Notes under the pieces: generated by a model
Databases searched by the model: none
Seen by the model: only the letters and a program-made list of their open reading frames with translations
Told to the model about the DNA's origin: nothing
Assembly: GCA_022712075.1 (NCBI GenBank)
Contig: JALAHE010000202.1
Coordinates: forward strand, 1-12,468
Direction: 5' to 3'
Length of the DNA stretch: 12,468 nucleotides
Origin: Galactobacter sp.
Lineage (GTDB): Bacteria > Actinomycetota > Actinomycetes > Actinomycetales > Micrococcaceae
Made by a program: the position numbers and the translations under genes
Shown: piece by piece, positions 6,218 to 12,468 of the stretch
Layout: each line of letters starts with the position of its first letter
How positions within the stretch are numbered: position 1 is the first letter of the stretch

Positions 6218-6257
6218 GGCAACGGCCCGCCTCCCGAAAGGGAGGCGGGCCGTTGCC
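6218..6257. terminator. Bidirectional terminator hairpin between the 5615 gene and der
   Basis: Arms 6218-6235 and 6240-6257 form a perfect 18-bp stem closed by a four-base loop, GAAA in the plus-strand transcript. It lies between the stops of two convergent genes, 30 nt past the plus-strand gene and 11 nt past der. The minus-strand side continues with a few U residues; the plus side does not. Confidence 0.9.
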
Positions 6258-6268
6258 ACCAACGAGGA

Positions 6269-7798
6269 TCAGCGCTTGCGTCCGCGCTTCTCGCGCACGC
6301 GCATCTGGATGTCGATCGGCGTGCCGCGGAAGTCGAACGTCTCGCGCAGGCGGCGCTGGATGAAGCGGCGGTAGCCGGGATCCAGGAAGCCGGTCGTGAA
6401 GAGCACGAACTTGGGCGGGCGCGCCGAGACCTGCGTGCCGAAGAGGATGCGGGGCTGCTTGCCGCCGCGCAGCGGGTGCGGGTGGGCCGCGACGAGCTCG
6501 CCCAGGAAGGCGTTGAGCTTGCCGGTCGAAATGCGGCGATCCCACGAATCCAGGGCGATGTCGAGCGCCTTGGTCAGCTTGTCCTTGTGCCAGCCGGTCT
6601 TGGCCGAGATGTTCACGCTCGGCGCCCACTCGACGTGCTTGAGATCCTGCTCGATCTCGCGCTCGAGGTAGCGGCGACGGTCCTCGTCCAGCAGGTCCCA
6701 CTTGTTGTAGGCGAGCACGAGCGAGCGGCCCGCGTCGATGACCTGCTGGAGGATGCGCTGGTCCTGCTCGGAGAGCACCTCGTCCACGGCAAGGAGCACG
6801 ACGGCGACCTCGGCCTTGTCCAGGGCCGTGGCCGTGCGCAGGGAGGCATAGTAGTCGGCGCCCTGGGCCATGTGCTGGCGGCGGCGCAGACCGGCGGTGT
6901 CGACGAAGCGCCACGTGCGCCCGCCGAGCTCCACGAGCTCATCCACCGGATCGCGCGTGGTGCCGGCGAGCTCGTTGACAACAACGCGCTCCTCGCCGGC
7001 CAGCTTGTTCAGGAGGGAGGACTTGCCGACGTTCGGGCGGCCGAGCAGTGCCACGCGGCGCGGGCCACCCTCGGGCAGCGGGTCGCCGTAAGCGGATTCC
7101 TCGGGGAGCACCTCGAGGACGGCGTCGAGCATGTCGCCCGTGCCGCGGCCATGCAGGGAGGAGACCGGCCAGGGCTGGCCGAAGCCGAGCGACCAGAGCA
7201 TGGCGGCGTCGGCTTCGAGGGCCGGGCCGTCCACCTTGTTGGCGACCAGGATGACCGGCTTCTTCTTGCGGCGCAGCATCTTCACGACGGCCTCATCGGT
7301 CGCCGTGGCGCCGACGGTGGCGTCGACGACGAGGATGACGGCGTCGGCCACGTCGACGGCGCGCTCGGCCTGATCGGCGACCATCTTGTCGATGCCCTTG
7401 GCGTCCACCTCCCAGCCGCCGGTGTCGACGAGCGTGAAGTCGGTGCCCGACCACTCGGCGTCGTAGGAGACGCGGTCACGGGTGACGCCCGGGAGGTCCT
7501 CGACGACGGCCTCGCGGCGGCCGATGATGCGGTTCACGAGCGTGGACTTGCCCACGTTCGGGCGGCCGACGATGGCGACGACGGGCGGGATGATGGCCTC
7601 TTCGGCCTCCCATTCCTCCCACGCCTCGCCGTTCAGCAGCGCGGCGTCCTCTGCCTCGAGCTCGTAGTTCTCGAGTCCGGCGCGCAGGCTCGCGGCGCGG
7701 GCGTCGGCCTCGTCGTCGGACATGGCGGCAAGGCGCTCGGCGACGTCGTCCTCGCCGTAGTCGCGGAAATCGTCGCCCTCAGTCTCGAGCGGGGTCAT
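6269..7798 (-). CDS. der: Ribosome-assembly GTPase Der (EngA)
   Basis: A 509-aa protein with two tandem GTPase domains and a C-terminal KH-like domain, the architecture unique to Der, which acts in late 50S subunit maturation. First domain: GRPNVGKS (78-85), DTGG (125-128), NKVD (187-190). Second domain: GRPNVGKS (253-260), DTAG (300-303), NKWD (365-368), SAKTG (398-402). The KH-like part runs from about 425 to the Arg/Lys-rich end. Residues 1-70 are a strongly acidic extension (many Asp/Glu, ending AEEAIIPP), known from other actinobacterial Der proteins and absent from E. coli Der. A strong ribosome site, GGAGGAG, precedes the ATG by 3 nt. The 79-nt gap after cmk contains a possible -10 (TAGACT, 7859-7864, minus), so der may have its own promoter in addition to read-through. 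Confidence 0.98.
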   Translation of the reverse strand: MTPLETEGDDFRDYGEDDVAERLAAMSDDEADARAASLRAGLENYELEAEDAALLNGEAWEEWEAEEAIIPPVVAIVGRPNVGKSTLVNRIIGRREAVVEDLPGVTRDRVSYDAEWSGTDFTLVDTGGWEVDAKGIDKMVADQAERAVDVADAVILVVDATVGATATDEAVVKMLRRKKKPVILVANKVDGPALEADAAMLWSLGFGQPWPVSSLHGRGTGDMLDAVLEVLPEESAYGDPLPEGGPRRVALLGRPNVGKSSLLNKLAGEERVVVNELAGTTRDPVDELVELGGRTWRFVDTAGLRRRQHMAQGADYYASLRTATALDKAEVAVVLLAVDEVLSEQDQRILQQVIDAGRSLVLAYNKWDLLDEDRRRYLEREIEQDLKHVEWAPSVNISAKTGWHKDKLTKALDIALDSWDRRISTGKLNAFLGELVAAHPHPLRGGKQPRILFGTQVSARPPKFVLFTTGFLDPGYRRFIQRRLRETFDFRGTPIDIQMRVREKRGRKR

Positions 7799-7877
7799 GG
7801 TCTCCTCCGGGGAGTTTTGGTGTTGCTGCGGCCACTAGGTCAGCGGGCGCAAGAGGACAGTCTATCTCCGACTCGCC

Positions 7878-8570
7878 TCAGGCGAGGTCGGCGCCGGACT
7901 GCTCGGCGACGGTGGCCAGGACGGCCTGCACGGTCTGTTCGAAGTCCAGATCCGAGGAATCCACGAGCACGACGCCGGGCGCCGCCTCCGTGAAGTTCAC
8001 GACCGTGGAGTCGCGCTTGTCGCGCTCCGAGACCTGCTTGGCCAGCTGTTCTGCGCTCTGGGAGTTATTCAGCTCCAGGCCGCGGCGGGCCAGGCGCACC
8101 TCCTCGCGGGCGGTGAGCAAGATGCGGGCGTCGGCGTCGGGGGCGACCACCGTGGTGGTGTCGCGGCCCTCGGCGACGATGCGGCCGGCGGCCTCGATGG
8201 CCGCGCGCTGGCGGGCCACGAGGTTTTCGCGCACGGCGAGGTTCGTGGCGACGGCCGAAACGGCCCCGGAGACGCGTGGCTCGCGGATCTGCGCCGTGAC
8301 ATCGCGGCCGCCGACCAGCACACGCTGGGCGTCCGGGCTCGTGGTGAGCTCGATGTCTGCGGCGCGCACCGCCTCGGCGATCGCGTCCTGGTCCTCGAGG
8401 TCCAGGCCGGACTCGAGGGCGGCAAACGTCACGGCGCGGTACATGGCGCCCGTGTCGAGGTATGCGGCGCCGAGGCGGCGGGCCACCTCCTTGGAGACGG
8501 AGGACTTGCCGGAGCCGGCGGGGCCGTCGATGGCAACAACGAGCTGCTCTGCCTTGGTCTGCTCGGTCAC
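7878..8570 (-). CDS. cmk: Cytidylate kinase
   Basis: A 230-aa nucleoside monophosphate kinase that phosphorylates CMP and dCMP with ATP. The P-loop is GPAGSGKS (16-23), followed by YLDTGAMYRA (37-46), the NMP-site motif of the family. A long CMP-binding insert follows, then VAEGRDTTTVVAPDA; this replaces the more usual GRDIGTVV, so two residues differ there. The ARRGLE and SERDKRDST segments form the lid region. The GTG start at 8570 abuts the tyrA TAA with no spacer, and the closest purine-rich stretch is inside the end of tyrA, so re-initiation after tyrA is likely. A cmk-der arrangement is common in actinobacteria. A small hairpin (7872-7886) overlaps the stop codon but is too short to call a terminator. 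Confidence 0.97.
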   Translation of the reverse strand: MTEQTKAEQLVVAIDGPAGSGKSSVSKEVARRLGAAYLDTGAMYRAVTFAALESGLDLEDQDAIAEAVRAADIELTTSPDAQRVLVGGRDVTAQIREPRVSGAVSAVATNLAVRENLVARQRAAIEAAGRIVAEGRDTTTVVAPDADARILLTAREEVRLARRGLELNNSQSAEQLAKQVSERDKRDSTVVNFTEAAPGVVLVDSSDLDFEQTVQAVLATVAEQSGADLA

Positions 8571-9692
8571 TTACTGCACCACTTTCCAGTTCAGGGCGCT
8601 GAGGGCACCCTCGAGTTCGTCGCGGCGGCCGGGGATCACCTGGATCTCCACGAGGCCCACCTGGTAGCCGGCGGAGTGTTCCATCCGCAGGTCCTCGATG
8701 TTGATGCCCGCCTCGCCGATGTCGGAGAGGAGGCGGGCGATCTGACCGGGCTTGTCGTCCACGATCACGCCGACCGTGGCGAAGGACTGCGGCGGGGCGC
8801 CGTGCTTGCCGGGGATCCGCGCCTGCCCCTGGTTTCCCTCGCTCATGAGCTGGGCCAGGTCGAGCACCGCGCCGGGGGCCTCGGGGGCCTCCAGCGTGGA
8901 GATGAGGCGGTCAAGGTCCTCGCGCAGGCCGTGCAGGATCGGCACGATCGCCGGCGCGTTGTGGGTCAGGATCTGGATCCACAGCGCCGGATCGCTCGCG
9001 GCGATGCGGGTCGTGTCGCGCAGGCCGTTGCCGGCCAGCGCCAGCGCGGTGCCCGGGGCGTCAAGCAGGCGCGAGGCGAGCAGCGAGGAGGCCACCTGGG
9101 GGAAGTGCGAGATGAGCGCCACGGAGCGGTCGTGCTCCTCGGCGTCCATCTGCGTCACCGACGCGCCCAGGTCGGCGCCGGCCGCCTTCGCGACGCGCAC
9201 CGAGGCAGCGGAGCTGCCGGCGTGCGGCACTACGATCCACGGCGCGGAGTAGAAGAGCTCGCCGCGCGCGGCCACGGGGCCGGAACGCTCGCGCCCTGCC
9301 ATGGGGTGCGCTCCCACGTAGCGGGAGAGCTCCTCCTCGCCGAGCGCCTCGTCCGCGAGCAGGGCGCGCAGGATCGAGGCCTTGACCGAGGCGATGTCGA
9401 TGACGGTCGCCGCTGGGAACTCGCGCAGGGCACCGGACACGACGGCGGCCGCCACGTCCGGCGGGGTCGCCACCATGACGAGCTCCGGCTCGAACGCCGC
9501 GCCCGGCGGCACGGCGACGCCGGCCCCCAGGTCAACGGCGACGCGCTGCGCCGTCGGGGAGGCGTCACGAAGGCCAACCGAGAGGCCGAGGGCGCGCAGG
9601 CCCAGGGCGGCGGAGGCCCCGAGGAGCCCCGTGCCGATGACCAGGACGGGCCCGGAAAGGTACGTGAGCTGCTCGGGCGAACCCGAGGTCAC
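8571..9692 (-). CDS. tyrA: Prephenate dehydrogenase with C-terminal ACT domain
   Basis: A 373-aa enzyme that oxidatively decarboxylates prephenate to 4-hydroxyphenylpyruvate in tyrosine synthesis. The NAD-binding Rossmann motif is GTGLLG (20-25). The substrate-site signature GAHPMAGRERSG is at 127-138, and SHFPQ (195-199) is the helical-domain motif, normally SHLPH or similar. Residues 305-373 form an ACT domain (VGVIVDDKPGQIARLL and onward), which suggests feedback control by an amino acid, most likely tyrosine; that is family knowledge, not shown here. The GTG start at 9692 overlaps the rluB stop in GTGA, and GAGG lies 7 nt upstream inside rluB. No chorismate mutase domain is fused. An arogenate-preferring enzyme cannot be excluded from sequence. 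Confidence 0.95.
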   Translation of the reverse strand: MTSGSPEQLTYLSGPVLVIGTGLLGASAALGLRALGLSVGLRDASPTAQRVAVDLGAGVAVPPGAAFEPELVMVATPPDVAAAVVSGALREFPAATVIDIASVKASILRALLADEALGEEELSRYVGAHPMAGRERSGPVAARGELFYSAPWIVVPHAGSSAASVRVAKAAGADLGASVTQMDAEEHDRSVALISHFPQVASSLLASRLLDAPGTALALAGNGLRDTTRIAASDPALWIQILTHNAPAIVPILHGLREDLDRLISTLEAPEAPGAVLDLAQLMSEGNQGQARIPGKHGAPPQSFATVGVIVDDKPGQIARLLSDIGEAGINIEDLRMEHSAGYQVGLVEIQVIPGRRDELEGALSALNWKVVQ

Positions 9693-10864
9693 AGACCCAC
9701 CTCGGCGAGCAGGTGGCCGACCTCCTGCTTGCCCAAGCGGCGCAGGCTGCCCTGGCGCTGATCGCCCAGGCGGATCGGGCCGATCTGCACGCGCACGAGG
9801 CGCTGCACCGGGAAGCCGACGGCGTCGAACATGCGGCGCACGATGCGGTTCTTGCCGGAGTGAAGAACGACCTCCACGAGCACGTGACCCGGGGTCGAGT
9901 CGATGAGGCGGAAGGAATCCACGCGGGAGCGGCCGTCCTCCAGGTCAACGCCGTCGCGCAACTGCTGGCCGACACCCTGCGGCAGCGGCCCTCGCACCTG
10001 CACGAGGTAGGTCTTCGGCACCTCGAAGGACGGGTGCGTCAGGCGGTGCGCCAGCTCGCCGTCGTTGGTCAGCAGCAGCAGGCCCTCGGTCTCGTAGTCG
10101 AGGCGGCCCACGTGGAAGAGGCGCTCCGACTGGCCCTCGCGCAGGAAGTCGGAGATGTCGCGGCGACCATCGGGGTCCTTCATGGAGGAGACCACGCCGG
10201 CCGGCTTGTTGAACACGAAGTAGGTCATGTCCTCGTTGAGCTGCAGGCGCACGCCGTCCACGTGCACCGTGTCGACGTCGGGCTTGACGCGCACGCCGAG
10301 CTCGCGGACGATCTCGCCGTTGACCTCGACGCGGCCGGTCTCGATCATCTCCTCGCACACGCGGCGGCTCGCGACGCCGGCGTGGGCCATGACCTTCTGC
10401 AGGCGCTCGCCATCCTCGTTCTGGACGCGCGGCGTGGCGGTGACACGCTTGGAGGGACCGCGGCGGCGGCGCTTGACCGGGCCGAGGTCGAGGCCGAAGC
10501 GCTCGTCGGCGAAGGCCTTGGGACCCTGCTTGGCGGCGATCGCGGCGGCCTTCTTGGCCTTCTCCACGCGGGCCTTGTTCTCCTTCATGGAGCGGCCGTA
10601 CGTGCCCTTGCCGCCCTGAACGCCCCACTCTTCCTGGGACTTCTCCTTCTTGCCTGCGCCGCCCTTGGCCGTGCCCGGCTTACCACCGGAGCGGCCGGAG
10701 CCGCCCTGGTAGCCGCCGCCCTTGCCACCGGCGGAGCCGCCGCGGGCGTCGCGCCCGCCCGTGCGGCCGGAGCCGCCCTGGCCGCCGGAACGGCCGCCTG
10801 CCGAGTTACCGCGAGGGGCTCCACCGCGCTGGCCGCGGGATCCGCCGTCGTTCTGTCGAGTCAT
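9689..10864 (-). CDS. rluB: RsuA/RluB-family rRNA pseudouridine synthase with Gly-rich N-terminal extension
   Basis: A 391-aa protein. Residues 1-72 are a low-complexity Gly/Arg/Ser sequence (30 glycines in the first 70), and 73-148 are Lys/Arg-rich. An S4 RNA-binding domain follows (about 153-200, RLQKVMAHAGVASRR). The catalytic domain carries the family signature GRLDYETEGLLLLTNDG (253-269) with catalytic Asp D256, and GKNRIVRRM (337-345). RluB modifies 23S rRNA near helix 80-93; whether this orthologue uses that same site is inference from family and gene order. The ATG at 10864 has only weak purine-rich sequence upstream (GGACTAAAAGAAG). A 65-nt gap separates it from scpB, and it overlaps tyrA by 4 nt. 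A later start that omits the Gly-rich part is possible but no better supported. Confidence 0.93.
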   Translation of the reverse strand: MTRQNDGGSRGQRGGAPRGNSAGGRSGGQGGSGRTGGRDARGGSAGGKGGGYQGGSGRSGGKPGTAKGGAGKKEKSQEEWGVQGGKGTYGRSMKENKARVEKAKKAAAIAAKQGPKAFADERFGLDLGPVKRRRRGPSKRVTATPRVQNEDGERLQKVMAHAGVASRRVCEEMIETGRVEVNGEIVRELGVRVKPDVDTVHVDGVRLQLNEDMTYFVFNKPAGVVSSMKDPDGRRDISDFLREGQSERLFHVGRLDYETEGLLLLTNDGELAHRLTHPSFEVPKTYLVQVRGPLPQGVGQQLRDGVDLEDGRSRVDSFRLIDSTPGHVLVEVVLHSGKNRIVRRMFDAVGFPVQRLVRVQIGPIRLGDQRQGSLRRLGKQEVGHLLAEVGL

Positions 10865-10929
10865 CTTCTTTTAGTCCTTCAATCCATGAGGAAACGTCTC
10901 TACGCATGCCCCGCGCTCTGTTGTGCACA

Positions 10930-11493
10930 TCAGGAGAACTCTTCCAGGTCCTCAATGCCTGGCAGCAGGGGCGACAGCGGAGGCAGTTCCTCGAGGCTGT
11001 CCACCCCCAATCTTTCCAGAAAAGCGGGGGTGGTCCCAAAGAGTGAGGCGCCCGTCTCTTTATCGGTGCCCGTTTCGGTGATCAAACCGCGCGCCACGAG
11101 GGTGCGCACCACGCCGTCCACGTTGACGCCGCGGATGGCCCCGACCCTCGCCCGCGAGACCGGCTGACGGTACGCGATGACCGCGAGGGTCTCCAAGGCG
11201 GCCTGGGACAGCCGCGCCGTTTGGCCCTCGAGCACCAGCCGGGAGACCGGCTGGGCGTGCGCCGCCCGCGCGGTGATCCTCCACCCGCCGCCCACGTGGC
11301 GCAGCTCGAAGCCGCGCACGCGCGAGCCGCGCAACCCGTCGTAGTCCTCGCGCAGCTCCTGCAGCAGCTCGTGTGTGCGGACCTCGCTCGCCTCAATGGC
11401 GCCAGCCAGCTCCTCGAGCGAGGCTGGCGCCTCGATCACCATGAGCACCGCCTCGAGCGCCGCGAGCTCCTCCAAGCTCCCCGCCTCGCTCAT
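10930..11493 (-). CDS. scpB: Segregation and condensation protein B
   Basis: A 187-aa winged-helix protein that dimerises, binds ScpA and completes the SMC-ScpAB condensin. The N-terminal half (LEAVLMVIEAPASLEELAGA) and the second winged helix (LSQAALETLAVIAYRQPVSR, then GVVRTLVARGLI) are the standard ScpB blocks, and FGTTPAFLERLGVDSLEELP is the conserved C-terminal block. The length is typical for the family. The ATG at 11493 overlaps the scpA stop in ATGA, and GGAGG lies 7 nt upstream inside scpA (11501-11505), consistent with coupled translation of the two partners. After the stop, 65 nt lead to rluB with no hairpin that I could find. Confidence 0.96.
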   Translation of the reverse strand: MSEAGSLEELAALEAVLMVIEAPASLEELAGAIEASEVRTHELLQELREDYDGLRGSRVRGFELRHVGGGWRITARAAHAQPVSRLVLEGQTARLSQAALETLAVIAYRQPVSRARVGAIRGVNVDGVVRTLVARGLITETGTDKETGASLFGTTPAFLERLGVDSLEELPPLSPLLPGIEDLEEFS

Positions 11494-12468
11494 GCGCTCG
11501 CCTCCGCTTCGGGGGAGGCACGGCCCGACGTCGCCCGCTCGCCTTCGCGGCGCGCGTCGCCCAGGGCGCCCGGCTCGCTCGGCCCGGCGGGGGCGCCGGC
11601 AAAGCCGGCGGCGGCCCGTGCCTGCGCGTCGCCGTCGTACTCCTCGAAGCCGCCCGAGGCGGGCCAGACGCCGTCCTCGGCCCAGCGCACGAGGAGCCGC
11701 GAGAGCGGCGCGAGCTGCTCCACATCGATGGCGCGGTCGCGGTAGAGCTCAAGGAGGGCCAGGAAGCGCGCGATCACCACGAGGCTCGCCCCTGCGTCCG
11801 CCGTGAGCTCCTCAAAGTCGAGGGCGCCGGCCTCACGCAGGCGCGCGGCGACGATGTCGGCCTGCTCGCGCACGGAGACGGGCTGGGCATGGATGTGATC
11901 GACCGCCACGTGCTCCGGCTCGGGTGCCTTGGGCGCTAGGGCCGTCGCGGCGAGCTGGGCAAGTTCGGCCGGGGTGGTCGTGAAGACGAGCTCGGGCAGG
12001 TGGGCAGCGATGTCGGGGTCGTTCGCGGCGACCTGGCGCGGCACCGTGGCGGAGCCGGCGCGCAGCAGGTCTGCCAGGAGCGCCGCTGCCTGCTTGAAGG
12101 CGCGGTACTGCAGCAGCCGGGCGAAGAGCAGGTCGCGGGCCTCGAGGCGGGCCAGGTCCTCCTCGTCCTCGACCTCGCCGCGCGGCAGGAGCCGGGCGGC
12201 CTTGAGATCCAAGAGCGTGGAGGCGACCACGAGAAACTCGGTCATCTCGTCCAGCGCGCGCGTGCCGTGCTCGGCCGAGAGCGCGCGCAGGTAGGCGATG
12301 AACTCGTCGGTCACGGTCGCGAGGGCCACCTCGGTGATGGCGAGGCGGCGGCGGTTGATGAGGGAGAGCAGCACCTCGAAGGGTCCAGAGAAGTTTTCGA
12401 GGACGACCTCGAAGCCGCCCAGCGCCGCGGTCTCCCCCGCGTCCGGACCCAGGGTGCCGGGGCCGGCC
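11490..12468 (-). CDS. scpA: Segregation and condensation protein A (5' end cut by window edge)
   Basis: The kleisin subunit of SMC-ScpAB, which bridges the SMC heads during chromosome condensation. The frame runs past the right edge. The conserved start of ScpA, GFEVVLENFSGPFEVLLSLI, is encoded around 12358-12417, so the GTG at 12374 is internal and not the true start. RRRLAITEVALATVTDEFIAYL and the hydrophobic FLVVASTLLDLKAARLLP follow as in the family. The C-terminal winged-helix part (FEELTADAGASLVVIARFLALLELYRDRAI) binds the SMC head. The last 63 residues after LLVRW (11493-11681) are a low-complexity Ala/Gly/Glu tail, longer than usual. The gene overlaps scpB by 4 nt. The N-terminal residues beyond the window are unknown. 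Confidence 0.96.
   Translation of the reverse strand, partial: AGPGTLGPDAGETAALGGFEVVLENFSGPFEVLLSLINRRRLAITEVALATVTDEFIAYLRALSAEHGTRALDEMTEFLVVASTLLDLKAARLLPRGEVEDEEDLARLEARDLLFARLLQYRAFKQAAALLADLLRAGSATVPRQVAANDPDIAAHLPELVFTTTPAELAQLAATALAPKAPEPEHVAVDHIHAQPVSVREQADIVAARLREAGALDFEELTADAGASLVVIARFLALLELYRDRAIDVEQLAPLSRLLVRWAEDGVWPASGGFEEYDGDAQARAAAGFAGAPAGPSEPGALGDARREGERATSGRASPEAEASA

Noticed and set aside
5219..6262. 347-codon open frame on the minus strand opposite the paralogous pair
   Set aside because: It begins inside the terminator hairpin, and the plus-strand reading is supported by the protein-level similarity between the two adjacent genes, which a shadow frame would not explain.
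7872..7886. Small hairpin over the cmk stop codon
   Set aside because: The stem is only six base pairs with a three-base loop and no U tract; chance palindromes of this size are frequent at this GC content.
6476..7993. 505-codon open frame on the plus strand
   Set aside because: It is antisense to der and cmk, with composition typical of shadow frames and no family resemblance.
8676..9761. 361-codon open frame on the plus strand
   Set aside because: It is antisense to tyrA, whose Rossmann, catalytic and ACT motifs are all on the other strand.
9713..11167. 484-codon open frame on the plus strand
   Set aside because: It is antisense to rluB and scpB; the sequence is low complexity and the opposite strand is clearly coding.
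11490..12374. GTG at 12374 as the start of scpA
   Set aside because: The conserved ScpA N-terminal residues (NFSGPFEVLL) are encoded upstream in the same frame up to the window edge, so this GTG is internal.

Overview
This is a very GC-rich window whose gene content points to an actinobacterium. Pointers are the segregation/RNA-modification gene order scpA-scpB-rluB-tyrA-cmk-der, GTG starts, 4-nt gene overlaps, TANNNT -10 elements placed 6-7 nt before start codons, and terminator hairpins with few U residues. The long (E. coli-like) argininosuccinate synthase and the acidic N-terminal extension on Der suggest Micrococcales or a relative; that placement is inference.

Layout from left to right. 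(1) Positions 1-910, minus strand: the 3'-truncated gene of an exported, Tat-type, lipobox-bearing intradiol ring-cleavage dioxygenase. (2) 1069-1797, plus strand: a cytoplasmic hypothetical protein, ending at a long terminator hairpin shared with argG. (3) 1895-3316, minus strand: argG, standing alone. (4) 3450-6187, plus strand: a run of four uncharacterised genes. One is a double-membrane-span protein with a charged helical region; the other three are soluble proteins that appear to form a diverged paralogous family. The last two are an obvious tandem duplication joined by a 7-nt overlap. A striking 17-bp palindrome lies between the first and second genes of this run, and an 18-bp hairpin closes it. 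(5) 6269-12468, minus strand: a conserved housekeeping block read from right to left, scpA (truncated at the window edge)-scpB, rluB-tyrA-cmk, and der.

The housekeeping block combines chromosome segregation (ScpA/ScpB, partners of SMC), ribosomal RNA pseudouridylation (RluB-like), tyrosine biosynthesis (TyrA with an ACT domain), CMP/dCMP phosphorylation (Cmk) and 50S subunit assembly (Der). scpA/scpB overlap by 4 nt, rluB/tyrA overlap by 4 nt, and tyrA/cmk abut exactly, so each set is probably co-translated. A 65-nt gap separates scpB from rluB and a 79-nt gap separates cmk from der.

The part most likely to be undescribed is the plus-strand four-gene run between argG and der. I could not assign a function to any of its members. 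The tandem paralogues, the shared W-[GAD]-[DE]-[VI] strand motif and the palindrome overlapping the promoter of the second gene are what make it worth attention. I saw no tRNA, rRNA, CRISPR array, transposase or phage gene in the window.
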